This document shows positions 6,606 to 14,034 of a DNA stretch of 22,368 nucleotides, piece by piece. Within the stretch, counting starts at the first letter, position 1. Every line of letters starts with the position of its first letter. The translations under genes and the position numbers were made by a program. The notes under the pieces were generated by a model that saw only the letters and a program-made list of their open reading frames with translations, made no database searches and was not told the DNA's origin. Origin of the DNA: a virus. Where the stretch lies: positions 1-22,368 of IMG/VR virus record IMGVR_UViG_3300033148_009505. One strand, written 5' to 3'.

Positions 6606-8191
6606 CTACTTGGCCTCCTCTTCCTCGGCCACGGTGGCCATGCCGAAGGCCCGGGCGTTGGCGATGGCGATTTCAGACAGCTCGCGGAGCTTCGACATTT
6701 CCATGTCCGGGTACAGTTCCAGGACCCGCTCCATGGCGTCTTCGTAGGAGCCGGCGGCCAGGACGGCCTCCGCGATCTTGCGCTCGTTCTCGGCCAGGGC
6801 GTCCTCGCCCATCTCCAGCAGGCTGTCCGCGAAGTCCTCCAGGGCCTGCTGGTTGGGCGTGAAGCGCCGGCGGCCCGCGTTTTGCGCGCGGTTTTCGGCG
6901 CGACCCTGGTCCCCTTTGTCCAGGGCCGGGGGCGAGGGCGGCTCGCCGCCTGGCTGGCCCTGGACAAAGGGGGCCAGGACCTCCTCGTCCTCGCCCGGGT
7001 CGGCCAGGCCGAACTTGTCGCGGATCTCGCTGGCGGATACGCGCAGGCCCATGGGGACAAGGCGGTTCAGGGCCAGGCTCAGGCGGTCCAGGTCCTCGGT
7101 TTCCGGCTCGCGGAGGACGATGCGGGGGTATTCTTTTTGCGGGCCGAAGTTCAGGTCGATGAAGGGTCGCACCAGGTCGCGGTCCAGCGTCCCGGCCAGC
7201 TGGCCGGCGTCCGCGTCGCGGATGTCGTGGCGGACTTCGTTCTGGGCCTCCTCGTTGCCCAGGCGGCCCGGGGTCCCGGACGGATGTATTTCGTGACCTG
7301 GTTGTCCAGCCAGTCGGCCAGCTTCTCGAAAAGCGCCTGCCCGCCGGAGGCCTTGGCCGCCTCCACGAACTCGATCTGCATGGACTCGGGGATGATGGCG
7401 GCCGCGTCCGTGCCCAGGTTGGCCACGGCGTTCAGCAATATGGTCTTCTCGCTGGCCGTGGCGTTGGGGCCGTATTTGCCCACCCGAAGCGGCATGCCGA
7501 AGACCTCGCAGAAGGCCATCCAATCCTTGATCGTGTAGGATTTGAACAGGTGGGCCCATGCCACGACGCGGGCGATGCCGTTTCTGAGGGCCATGCCCGT
7601 GCGGAGCCTGGGTTTGTGGACGATCCACTTGAACGGCGCCAGGGGCACGCCGTTCACCGGGTCGGCGTCGTCGATCAAACGCAGCGTGTTGCCCGTGTTT
7701 TGGTCGAACACGAAAAACCTGGGGTCCCGGTGGATGAACCGTGCGGGCGTCCAACGCTCGGCCGTGCGCTCCCACATGATCTCCACGCAGGAGTAGCCCT
7801 TGCCCAGGCCGTCCAGGAGGTCGGAGAGGAGGTCCGGAACCTCCGGGCGGCGCATGAGGGCGCGCACCGCGTCGGTGCGGGCCACGTCGGCGGGATCGTC
7901 GGACGGGCTTTCCACGGACAGGGGCAGCCCGGAGACCGCCAGCTTGCGTACGTTGAGCACCCCGGCGTAGTGCAGGTCGCGCTCCTCCATCTCGCAGGCC
8001 AGGGTGAGCAGGGAGTAGTTGTCCCCCTGGTTGGCGGCGGTGAGGAGGCTTGCCAAGGCGGAGGGCGTTAAGCCCGTGGCCACGGAATCGTGCCAGGGCT
8101 GGCGCACGGAATAGAGGGACGGCGCGCCATGCTCCCGGGTAAGCGCCGAGGCCTTCACGGGGTTGCCGTACTGGTCCAGGATCTGCGCCAT
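6606..8191 (-). pseudogene. Portal protein, Mu gp29-like (DUF935), frameshifted
   Basis: The portal forms the dodecameric ring through which DNA enters the head. From ATG 8191 (TGATG overlap with the terminase stop) the frame reads as DUF935 (LHYAGVLNVRKLAVSGLPL, GYSCVEIMWE, HRDPRFFVF) as far as LADWLDNQVTKYI. After that it goes out of phase and ends at 7151. The family sequence resumes in another frame as SGTPGRLGNEEAQNEVRHDI, DADAGQLAGTLDRDLVRPFIDLNFG, through to a stop at 6606. The shift is equivalent to losing 1 or gaining 2 bases, near 7260-7290. The LGQT-type motif usually found after the 'TK.I' block is absent, suggesting a small deletion. No slippery heptamer is visible at the join. 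Confidence 0.85.
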
Positions 8192-9690
8192 CACCACGCT
8201 CCGATTTGCCGGCCGAACCCGGCGGTGGCCCTCACGGGCCGGTCAAAAGGATCCTCTTTGGGCCGGGCGGGGGTGTACTCGTAGACCTCCACACCGCCGG
8301 TGGTGGCGGCAAACCAGGCCAGCACGTAAGCGATGGCGGAGTCTCCGTGGCGCTGGCCGCCGTCGCGGCCCGTGGTGCGGGCGTTTTCCGGGACCTTGGC
8401 GATGCCCCTCTCCATGCGCACCACGCGGTGGTCGTCCAGGACGTCCGGGTCGAGAGGGAGGACCAGGGCCTGGTCTTCCAGGGCGGCTTTGTACGGGGGC
8501 ATGTGCTCCAGGTACCAGGTCTGGGACAAAGCCACCTGGGCCACGCGGCTGCCGTAGCGCTGGTTCGCCACCTCGGCCAGGTACTGGCCGTTTCCCCGGG
8601 CGTCCATGGCTACGCCGCCGAACCGCGGCAGGGCGTCGCACAGAGCAAACAAGACCTGCTCCTGCTGGCGGAAAGGGGTGTTCCGAAGCTCCACGTGGAG
8701 AACCGTGCGGCAGCGGCCCACGGCCTGTTCCTGGAGCACGGCCAGGACGGTGAGGTCCCCGCTGCGGCCGAAATCCTCGCCCACGAAGCAGGGGCGGTGT
8801 TTGTCCAGGCCCTCCAGGGCGGGCAGGATTTCTGCGCGGACAAAGGCGTCGGCCTCGGCGGCGCGCAGATCCTCGGGCATCTGGGCGAAATCGTCCGTGC
8901 AGGACCAGCGGGCGATGGGCACGCCGTCCTCCATGCAGGCCCGGACCAGGGCGGCGGGGAGGAACGCGCCCGCGCCCCGGCGGGGGACGCAGTCCAGCTC
9001 CTCGGCCGCGGCGTCCCCGTAGGAGGCCCTGAGAGCCTTTTCCCAGGCCTTTTCCGCCTCGGGCGACCAAGTGGTCCCGGTGGCCAGGCAGATGCGCTTG
9101 TACAGGCCCTGGGCCACGGCATCGGCCAGGGTGACGCGGTGCAGGGAGTGGGTGAGCTTGCCGGCGCGGATGTCCTGGCACATCTGGTTGAACTCGTTCT
9201 CCGCGCCGTTGTGCGTGGAGATGATCCGCACCGAGCCGCCCCACATGAGGAGCGCCATGGCCGCCTTGAGCAGCTCGGGCAGGTCCTCGTGGAACGCGGC
9301 TTCGTCGATGATGACCCTGCCCTGCTTGCCGCGCAGGTTGGACGGGCGGGAGGACAGAGCGACCACCTTGTGGCCGGACTTGAACCGGATGCGGTAGGTG
9401 AGGATGCTCTTGTCCTCGTCCTTGAGTATCTCTTCGCCGACCTTGCCGGCGGCCAGGTCGTAGTCGCGGGCCCACTTGGCGCAATCGCCGATGAACTCCT
9501 GGGCCATCTCCCGGTTGTACCCCACGTACCAGACATCGCTGCCCGTGGTGGACGCAGCGAAAAGGGCCGCATCGGCGGCCTCGGCCCAGGACAGGCCCAC
9601 GCGGCGGCTCTTTTCGCACACCTTGACCGGGGCGGGGTCGCTGACCCAGGCCTGCTGGTAGGGCAACAGAATGGCGGGGGCTTCGCTCAT
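8191..9690 (-). CDS. Terminase large subunit, Mu gp28-like
   Basis: 499 aa. The ATPase domain has YQQAWVSDPAPVKVCEKSRRVGLSW, a degenerate Walker A at residues 26-35, and GRVIIDEAAFHE, a Walker B with Asp129/Glu130. STHNG at about 159 is the coupling motif. The C-terminal RNase H-like nuclease shows VGEDFGRSGDLTV (Asp306), VAMDARGNGQYL (Asp363) and RHGDSAIAYVLA. The enzyme packages DNA, in Mu-like phages by headful cutting out from the integrated copy. ATG at 9690 overlaps the small terminase stop (ATGA). Size and motifs fit the gp28 family well and the gene looks intact. Confidence 0.95.
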   Translation of the reverse strand: MSEAPAILLPYQQAWVSDPAPVKVCEKSRRVGLSWAEAADAALFAASTTGSDVWYVGYNREMAQEFIGDCAKWARDYDLAAGKVGEEILKDEDKSILTYRIRFKSGHKVVALSSRPSNLRGKQGRVIIDEAAFHEDLPELLKAAMALLMWGGSVRIISTHNGAENEFNQMCQDIRAGKLTHSLHRVTLADAVAQGLYKRICLATGTTWSPEAEKAWEKALRASYGDAAAEELDCVPRRGAGAFLPAALVRACMEDGVPIARWSCTDDFAQMPEDLRAAEADAFVRAEILPALEGLDKHRPCFVGEDFGRSGDLTVLAVLQEQAVGRCRTVLHVELRNTPFRQQEQVLFALCDALPRFGGVAMDARGNGQYLAEVANQRYGSRVAQVALSQTWYLEHMPPYKAALEDQALVLPLDPDVLDDHRVVRMERGIAKVPENARTTGRDGGQRHGDSAIAYVLAWFAATTGGVEVYEYTPARPKEDPFDRPVRATAGFGRQIGAW

Positions 9691-10127
9691 GCGGCTCCTA
9701 TGCCGAGGATCTTCTTGCGGATGGCCTCCACCGTGTCCTCGGTGAGGCCGGCGGCGGCGGCGGTCTTGGCCACGTCCGCGGCCACGGCCCGGGCGGCTTC
9801 CAGCTTGTCCATGCGCTCCACCAGGGCGCCCAATTTGCTCAGGGAGTCCATAACCGGCCCCGTGCGCTCCGCGGGGCGCAGGCCCTCCACGAACTCCAGC
9901 TGGCCGTCGTAGAGGTCCCGCACGCGCTGGGCCCGGGAGATGCGCTGCTGGCGGGCCCGGGCCCACTCGTCGGGACCGCCGTCGGCGGGGGCGGTGTCCG
10001 CCTTCCACCTGGCGAGGCTGGTGACGGAGACTTCCAGGGCCTCGGCGATGGCGGAGAGGGTCTCCCCCGCCACGTAGCGGCGCCGGGCCTCGGGCTCCAG
10101 ATACGCGCGGTCCCCCTTGCGGGCCAT
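9687..10127 (-). CDS. Small terminase-like protein (Mu gp27/DUF1804-type)
   Basis: 146 aa. The N-terminal 50 residues hold a homeodomain-like HTH (ARRRYVAGETLSAIAEALEVSVTSLARWKAD), the DNA-recognition part. A helical middle (ISRAQRVRDLYDGQLEFVEGLRPAE) and a C-terminal EDTVEAIRKKILGIGA follow. Position directly before the large terminase, with an ATGA overlap, fits a small terminase subunit that recognises phage DNA. It resembles the DUF1804/DUF3486 group of Mu-like phages; I cannot say which of the two from sequence alone. Confidence 0.82.
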   Translation of the reverse strand: MARKGDRAYLEPEARRRYVAGETLSAIAEALEVSVTSLARWKADTAPADGGPDEWARARQQRISRAQRVRDLYDGQLEFVEGLRPAERTGPVMDSLSKLGALVERMDKLEAARAVAADVAKTAAAAGLTEDTVEAIRKKILGIGAA

Positions 10128-10129
10128 GG

Positions 10130-10381
10130 CTACAGGACCTCCAGCTCGCGCGTAAGCCTGGCCATGCGGCCGCGCAGGGCGGTGTACTCGGCCCAGGCGT
10201 CGGCCAGGTCGGCCATGGCGGACTGCACCCCGGCCACGTCCAGCTCGGCCACAGGGGTAAGCGCGGTGTTCAGCTTGGCGCGGATCTCCGAGGAGTAGCG
10301 CTCGATCGCCCCTTCCAGGGCCGTGGACCGGGCCTTGGCCTCGGCGAGCTTCCCCCTCATGGCGGCGCGTTCATGGCTCAT
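10130..10381 (-). CDS. Small helical phage protein, 83 aa
   Basis: ATG at 10381 overlaps the TGA of the upstream gene (ATGA), and the stop lies two bases before the small terminase start. The product, MSHERAAMRGKLAEAKAR through to LTRELEVL, is almost entirely helical and charged, with a heptad-like pattern suggesting a coiled coil. It sits where Mu carries gp26, between the lysis genes and gp27. The function is unknown. The upstream extension of this frame is a shadow of other genes and is not part of the CDS. Confidence 0.72.
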   Translation of the reverse strand: MSHERAAMRGKLAEAKARSTALEGAIERYSSEIRAKLNTALTPVAELDVAGVQSAMADLADAWAEYTALRGRMARLTRELEVL

Positions 10382-10713
10382 CGGTTGGGGCCTTCCTTGC
10401 GGACCGCTGGGCAGTAGTCGTTGTGCTTGATGGACTCTGTCAGCTGGGCCATGGTTTGCGTGTTGTACGACACCACCTCCATCATGGCCTTGCTCACTTC
10501 CTCCCACCGCTTGCACGCCTCCTCGTAATCCAGCACGAGGCGGGCGTTGTTCTCGTAGAGATTGCGGATGCTGGCCACGTCGTCCCGATAGGCTTCCAGA
10601 ACCTTGCGGATATTGCGGGAGTCGACCCACCAGAGGAACAGGATTATTCCTGCAAAACCGAACTGCTGGAGAACGTTCACCAGCGCGTTCCAGGAAAGGG
10701 CGTCCATGGGCAT
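10378..10713 (-). CDS. Membrane-anchored coiled-coil protein, lysis region
   Basis: 111 aa. One hydrophobic segment at about residues 15-30 (LQQFGFAGIILFLWWV) is followed by a long charged helix (SRNIRKVLEAYRDDVASIRNLYENNARLVLDYEEACKRWEEV). This is the architecture of an inner-membrane spanin or another lysis accessory protein with a periplasmic or cytoplasmic coiled coil. It follows the holin and endopeptidase genes. AGGAG lies 8 bases before ATG 10713. The spanin role is inferred from topology and context; no partner outer-membrane lipoprotein is visible. Confidence 0.75.
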   Translation of the reverse strand: MPMDALSWNALVNVLQQFGFAGIILFLWWVDSRNIRKVLEAYRDDVASIRNLYENNARLVLDYEEACKRWEEVSKAMMEVVSYNTQTMAQLTESIKHNDYCPAVRKEGPNR

Positions 10714-10716
10714 GGG

Positions 10717-10914
10717 CTATCTCCTGGGCTCGCGGCGGCCGGGCCGCAGGGTTTGGGGTTTTGTGCCGGGGGCCGCGGCCGCGGCGGCTGTGCGTTTGCA
10801 GTGGTCGCACAGGGCCTGGTAGCGGCGGTCCAGCTCCATGATCAGCACCCGGTCCGGCTCCTGGTCCGGGTCCACGGAGGAGCCTGGCTGCTTGTGGATT
10901 TTGTCTGACAGCAT
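10717..10914 (-). CDS. Small hypothetical protein with a CxxC pair, 65 aa
   Basis: ATG at 10914 overlaps the holin stop as TAATG, so translation is coupled. The product MLSDKIHKQPGSSVDPDQE has a central helix MELDRRYQALCDHCKR with one CxxC and an Ala-rich, basic tail ending RREPRR. No lipobox or membrane segment is seen. The family is not recognised. Codon bias and the tight overlaps on both sides support it as real. Confidence 0.6.
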   Translation of the reverse strand: MLSDKIHKQPGSSVDPDQEPDRVLIMELDRRYQALCDHCKRTAAAAAAPGTKPQTLRPGRREPRR

Positions 10915-11393
10915 TACCTGCTCCCGGTGATGATGGACGCGGCCTTGCCGGCCAGGCCGCCCGCGCCGCGCTTCTCCAGGGTGCGGCCGACCACCCACAC
11001 GGAGCACACCCCGCCCCAGGCCGCCCAGAACTCGCCGGGCAGGGAAATGTCCGGCATTGTCGCGGCCTTGTCCAGCACCTCCAGCGCGTACCAGGCGGCG
11101 ATGGGGAACACCACGTGCACCAGGCCGATGAAGGCCAGGCCCATGTACACGATGGTGGGGCGGGCGCGCTTGGTGTAGGCGTCGCCCTGGGCCATCTCCG
11201 CCACCATGACCTCGCGCTGGGTGGTGAGCAGGGCGGCCTCGCGGCGCTCCAGCATTTTTTGCACTTCCAGCTGGGCTGCGGCCTTTTCCGCCGGACTGAC
11301 GTCCGGTGGCCAGATGCGGTTGATGATACCGCCGGCGAGATCCGCCACGGACTCGATGGCCCCGCCGTTGATGGCGCTGATGTTGATGCCCAT
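10914..11393 (-). CDS. Holin, 3-TM (GTA holin-like) family
   Basis: 159 aa. After an amphipathic N-terminus (GGAIESVADLAGGIINRIWP) and a charged helix (AEKAAAQLEVQKMLERREAAL) come membrane segments. IVYMGLAFIGLVHVVFPIAAWYAL forms one long or two short helices, and FWAAWGGVCSVWVVGRTLEKR forms another. This is the layout of the 3TM holin family that releases or activates the endolysin at the inner membrane. AGGAGGG precedes ATG 11393, and the endopeptidase gene lies 9 bases upstream, forming a lysis cassette. Confidence 0.83.
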   Translation of the reverse strand: MGINISAINGGAIESVADLAGGIINRIWPPDVSPAEKAAAQLEVQKMLERREAALLTTQREVMVAEMAQGDAYTKRARPTIVYMGLAFIGLVHVVFPIAAWYALEVLDKAATMPDISLPGEFWAAWGGVCSVWVVGRTLEKRGAGGLAGKAASIITGSR

Positions 11394-11402
11394 GGGTCCC
11401 TC

Positions 11403-11852
11403 CTATGCGGCCTCGTCGGGCCGGTTGAACGGCTCCAGGAACAGCCAGGGGTCCGCGCTGGTGATGCGCAGGTGGACGTGCGGGAGCATGCCGCCGCCGT
11501 ACTTGGCGGCGATGTCCTGGGCGTGGGCGATGGTTTCACCTTTTTTGACGGGCACGGATTTGCCATGGTCCAGGGCGCGCTGGATGGCGGCCAGGGGCTC
11601 CACGTAGAACAACGCCACCGCCATACGCCGGCCCTCGATCTCCAAACCCAAGAAGGGGCCGACGGCGTAGGGGCGGGCGATGCGGGTGACCCTGCCGGAG
11701 ATGGGGGCGACGACCTCCTGGCCCGGGTCGCAGAGGAAGTCCGCGCCGTCGTGCCAGCGGCCGCCGCGGGCGGCGCGGTAGTGGCCCGCACCCTGGGGGT
11801 CGTTTCTCATGCCCTTGCCGGTGGGGCTGATGAGGGTGGTGTCTCCGGACAT
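11403..11852 (-). CDS. M23-family murein endopeptidase (endolysin)
   Basis: 149 aa. The LytM/M23 zinc site is visible: GRWHDGADF (His34, Asp38) and MLPHVHLRI (His125, His127), with APISGRVTRIARP between them as the usual strand pair. The enzyme would cut peptide cross-links of peptidoglycan. No signal peptide is seen, so export depends on the adjacent holin. It is the first gene of the late cluster, behind a 220-bp control region, and ATG 11852 has GGAGG upstream. Mu itself uses a different lysozyme; M23 enzymes replace it in some Mu-like phages. Confidence 0.9.
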   Translation of the reverse strand: MSGDTTLISPTGKGMRNDPQGAGHYRAARGGRWHDGADFLCDPGQEVVAPISGRVTRIARPYAVGPFLGLEIEGRRMAVALFYVEPLAAIQRALDHGKSVPVKKGETIAHAQDIAAKYGGGMLPHVHLRITSADPWLFLEPFNRPDEAA

Positions 11853-11872
11853 GGTAGCCTCCAGTGTGGGTT

Positions 11873-11914
11873 GGGGCGGGCCGGCGGTACTCTGGCCGGA
11901 GGCCGGCCCGCCCC
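11873..11914. promoter_or_regulatory. Very stable GC hairpin in the leader of the late operon
   Basis: GGGGCGGGCCGGC at 11873-11885 is a perfect 13-bp inverse of 11902-11914, with a 16-base loop. On the minus transcript it lies about 20 bases before the M23 start codon. No U-run follows, so it is not a classic terminator. It may protect the late mRNA 5' end or limit translation of the lysis gene. Confidence 0.7.
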
Positions 11915-11965
11915 GGGTGCAAGGGAGGCATGGACAGGGAGCCCATGCGTGCTGCGACGGGGAGT

Positions 11966-11994
11966 ATTATAGGGGAGGAAATGCGAAACCCGTG
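11966..11994 (-). promoter_or_regulatory. Candidate late promoter with dyad at -35
   Basis: On the minus strand TATAAT lies at 11971-11966. At 17 bases upstream, the -35 position (11994-11989) is CACGGG, not a TTGACA-like box. This pattern fits an activator-dependent phage promoter, as with Mu Mor and C. One arm of an 8-bp inverted repeat (11988-11995) covers the -35 position and could be the activator site. It would drive the lysis and head genes. Confidence 0.45.
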
Positions 11995-12032
11995 GGACGC
12001 TATGGGACAAAAAGCGCACCACGGGTCTTTTT
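11988..12032 (+). terminator. Inverted repeat with T-run (terminator-like on + strand)
   Basis: ACCCGTGG (11988-11995) pairs with CCACGGGT (12019-12026). An inner CGCT/AGCG pairing extends the stem, and CTTTTTT follows at 12027-12033. It could stop plus-strand transcription entering the middle genes antisense. On the minus strand the downstream T-content is poor. The same repeat overlaps the late promoter candidate, so it may instead be an activator site. Confidence 0.45.
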
Positions 12033-12040
12033 TCTTGGAA

Positions 12041-12070
12041 TGGACTCCCGCCTTCGCGGGGAATGACGGC
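12041..12070. repeat. Dispersed palindrome, copy 1
   Basis: The core CCCGCCTTCGCGGG is followed by GAATGACGG. It is nearly identical to the copy at 19810-19838 and to a hairpin repeat type seen widely between genes in proteobacterial genomes. It lies just past the stop of the minus-strand HTH gene. Confidence 0.75.
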
Positions 12071-12075
12071 GGGGG

Positions 12076-12309
12076 CTACCGCTTGACCAGGAGGCGGGTG
12101 ACGGAGGCGCTGGTGACCGTGCCCTGGGGGCCGCCGGGCGTGAGCCTGCCCTCCTCGATGTAGCGGTAGATGGTGCTCCGGCCCCGGCGCAAGATGGCCG
12201 CGGCCTCCTCCACCCGGAGGAGCGCCTTGGCGCGGAGTATCCGCACCTCCTCCGCTTCCAGCCTCTGGCCCAAAAATGCGGCCGCGACATCCATCTGCTT
12301 CCGGTCCAT
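12076..12309 (-). CDS. Excisionase/MerR-type HTH protein, candidate middle regulator
   Basis: 77 aa from ATG 12309, preceded by a GGGGGG stretch. The C-terminal two-thirds is a typical HTH_17-like domain: LLRVEEAAAILRRGRSTIYRYIEEGRL, with the recognition helix at about residues 42-53, followed by a short wing (PGGPQGTV) and ASVTRLL. It is the last gene before the late control region, the position of Mor and C in Mu. It is not a visible homologue of those activators. A role in switching on late transcription is an inference from place and fold. The ORF remains open upstream, but that part is a shadow of the next gene. Confidence 0.75.
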   Translation of the reverse strand: MDRKQMDVAAAFLGQRLEAEEVRILRAKALLRVEEAAAILRRGRSTIYRYIEEGRLTPGGPQGTVTSASVTRLLVKR

Positions 12310-12323
12310 GCGCCCCCCTGCAG

Positions 12324-12707
12324 TTACTCCGTTTCTCCGGCCCCGGCCCGGGCCAGTTTTTTCGCCACCCGCTTCAGGACCAGGTAGCCGATCAGGTCCA
12401 GTTCCGTGTCCTCGCCGTCGTCTGCGCCCCGGGCGATGCGGGAGAGCTTGTCGTCGATGCGCACGTTGATCTGCTCCACGGGGTCGGCCTTGGAAAAGAT
12501 CCGCAGCGGGTCGAAGGCCGAGTTGCCGTAGGCGCGGTTTTTCTGGAGGAGCATGGCCGTGATCTTCAGGCACTCCCGCTGGATGAGGTCCTCGATCTCG
12601 CCCGCGCCGCCCCTTATTTCCAGGCCCAGGGGGTGGTCGTTGGTTTTGATGTCGCAGGACGATCCCTGATCCTGCAGGTCGGGGCTGGTTTCATGGCAAC
12701 TCTGCAT
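12324..12707 (-). CDS. Nmad1/DUF1599-like protein
   Basis: 127 aa. The core QRECLKITAMLLQKNRAYGNSAF, followed by RIFSKADPVEQINVRIDDKLSRIARG and EDTELDLIGYLVLKRV, matches the 'KN.DYG ... q...k..Ri ... D..gYl.L' pattern. This is the pattern of nucleotide modification associated domain 1 (DUF1599). The fold is all-helical and may be distantly related to MazG-like NTP pyrophosphatases. It could act on nucleotides during replication, but the activity is unproven in the family. The first 35 residues look disordered. AAAGGAGG precedes ATG 12707, and the gene overlaps the upstream one by 17 bases. Confidence 0.68.
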   Translation of the reverse strand: MQSCHETSPDLQDQGSSCDIKTNDHPLGLEIRGGAGEIEDLIQRECLKITAMLLQKNRAYGNSAFDPLRIFSKADPVEQINVRIDDKLSRIARGADDGEDTELDLIGYLVLKRVAKKLARAGAGETE

Positions 12708-13164
12708 CGTTGCCTCCTTTCTCCAAGGCCGCGATGCCGCGGACCAGGTGGAGGGCGGCTTCGCGGAGTTTTTCCGGGAACTCCGGGTTTTCTGGGGCCA
12801 GGGCCTGTGCGTCCTGGTAGGCGAACTCGGCCTCCACCAGGCTGTCCTGCCAGGAGGGCAGGGCCAGGCCGTCCGAGGCCATGGCGCGCTCGGCCAAGAA
12901 AAGGAGCACGCGCGCGGCCGTGGAATAGCTGCGGCTGGGCTTGTTTATGAATTTCAGCGGCGGGGCTTCCAGATTTTCCCGGGGATATGACCAGTCGGCA
13001 TCCGCGCCCCGTCTGGCCGCCATGGCCGTGCGATAGGCTGGATCGGCATCGGCCAGGCGGATATCCACGGCCTGCACGGCGGCGATCCTCGCACACCCCG
13101 CGCAGGGTGGGTGCAACTTGGACAGGTGGGCGTTTTCGCAGCCGATGCAGGGGGATTTGTTCAT
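12691..13164 (-). CDS. Zn-ribbon-containing phage protein, 157 aa
   Basis: The N-terminus has CIGCENAHLSKLHPPCAGC, a CX2C-X11-CX2C zinc knuckle pair at residues 6-24. The rest is helical (AARVLLFLAERAMA, SWQDSLVEAEFAYQDAQAL, EKLREAALHLVRGIAALEKG). The ATG overlaps the upstream stop (ATGA). It resembles no family I can name. The Zn-ribbon suggests nucleic-acid or protein binding. It belongs to the block of small middle-region genes between GemA and the late promoter. Confidence 0.68.
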   Translation of the reverse strand: MNKSPCIGCENAHLSKLHPPCAGCARIAAVQAVDIRLADADPAYRTAMAARRGADADWSYPRENLEAPPLKFINKPSRSYSTAARVLLFLAERAMASDGLALPSWQDSLVEAEFAYQDAQALAPENPEFPEKLREAALHLVRGIAALEKGGNDAELP

Positions 13165-13439
13165 TGCCGGCCGCCTACGGTGTGCATTTCGAGGAGGGTC
13201 GAAAGCCTCCCATAAGTAGAAACCTCGACGATGCGGACCAGGTCAAACGTTTCCGAAGCGAGGCGCTCGAACGGCTCGGCTTCCTCAGGGGTGAACACGT
13301 GGAAGATCGGCTTGTAGCAGCCCTCGGGCCAGCCTTTGCGCCAACCCTCCACGCGGAAAATACACCCTGCCCGGTAGCACCCGTCGAGCACACGATGAGG
13401 GCGGCCAAGCAGGTTGGAAATTCTGCGCTCGTCAGACAT
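13161..13439 (-). CDS. Hypothetical protein, 92 aa
   Basis: ATG 13439 directly follows the GemA stop. The product MSDERRISNLLGRPHRVLDG continues with CYRAGCIFRVEGWRKGWPEG and ends with a helical segment (EEAEPFERLASETFDLVRIVEV) and TYGRLSTLLEMHTVGG. Its beta-then-helix pattern and conserved-looking aromatic/Cys residues suggest a small folded domain, but I do not recognise the family. Tight spacing on both sides supports it as a coding gene. Confidence 0.65.
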   Translation of the reverse strand: MSDERRISNLLGRPHRVLDGCYRAGCIFRVEGWRKGWPEGCYKPIFHVFTPEEAEPFERLASETFDLVRIVEVSTYGRLSTLLEMHTVGGRQ

Positions 13440-14024
13440 CTATTTGCGTCCTTTCCGCCGGTGGCCGTAGGGTTCGGCGTGGCCGTTGAAGTCGCTCAGG
13501 GTGTCCGCGCCGTGCCGGGCTGCGTCATGGCGCAGGGCGGTGATCACCTTATACAGATCTTCCTCGTACACGAAATCCAAGCGCTCGGCGCCGAACATTT
13601 TTTTGGCCATGGCGTGGGCGTAGGCCCAGCCGGGGCCGCCGGGGGCGAAGTGCCCCGCGGCCTCCAATTGTTTGTAGATCTTGCGGAGGCTCTTGCCGCG
13701 CGGGCTCGGGTCCCAGATGTCCTTGGGCTGGTTCTTCTTCTGCAGCTCCGTCTGGGGCGGCCTCGGCTGCCAGGGGCGGCCGGAGGGGTTTTTCACCCTG
13801 CGGCGGCGGTAGGGCCTGCCCAGGCCCGCGGCCTCCTGGCGGGCGCGGACCTCCGCGGCCACCGCGCGGAGGCCGCGCTCATCCAGGCGGCCGCAGGAGG
13901 TGACGCCCGTAACACCCCAGACCATGGCGCGGTAAGCGTCGTCGTCGTAGCCGAGCTCTTTGGCCCCGGCGTGGATGGCGGCCAACAGCCGCGTGCGCTC
14001 GGGCTTTTGCCGTGCCTGGGGCAT
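13440..14024 (-). CDS. gemA: GemA-like regulatory protein (DUF1018, Mu gp16)
   Basis: 194 aa. The N-terminal region LLAAIHAGAKELGYDDDAYRAMVWGVTGVTSCGRLDERGLRAV is the DUF1018 signature, with an 'i...~~~lg.~d..yr..l....g..S...l......~v' pattern. The C-terminal half (LRKIYKQLEAAGHFAPGGPGWAYAHAMAKKMFG) is also typical. In Mu, GemA affects host gene expression and DNA gyrase-related functions. It follows Gam with GGGAGGG upstream of ATG 14024. The family assignment is firm; the precise role here is not known. Confidence 0.88.
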   Translation of the reverse strand: MPQARQKPERTRLLAAIHAGAKELGYDDDAYRAMVWGVTGVTSCGRLDERGLRAVAAEVRARQEAAGLGRPYRRRRVKNPSGRPWQPRPPQTELQKKNQPKDIWDPSPRGKSLRKIYKQLEAAGHFAPGGPGWAYAHAMAKKMFGAERLDFVYEEDLYKVITALRHDAARHGADTLSDFNGHAEPYGHRRKGRK

Positions 14025-14034
14025 GATTCCCTCC

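Noticed and set aside
7151-7300. Programmed ribosomal frameshift in the portal gene
   Set aside because: No X-XXY-YYZ slippery sequence at the join, the motif between frames is missing, and portals of this family are not known to use frameshifting.
5883-7538. 551-aa plus-strand open frame opposite gpF and portal
   Set aside because: Antisense to clear phage families, no ribosome site and biased composition.
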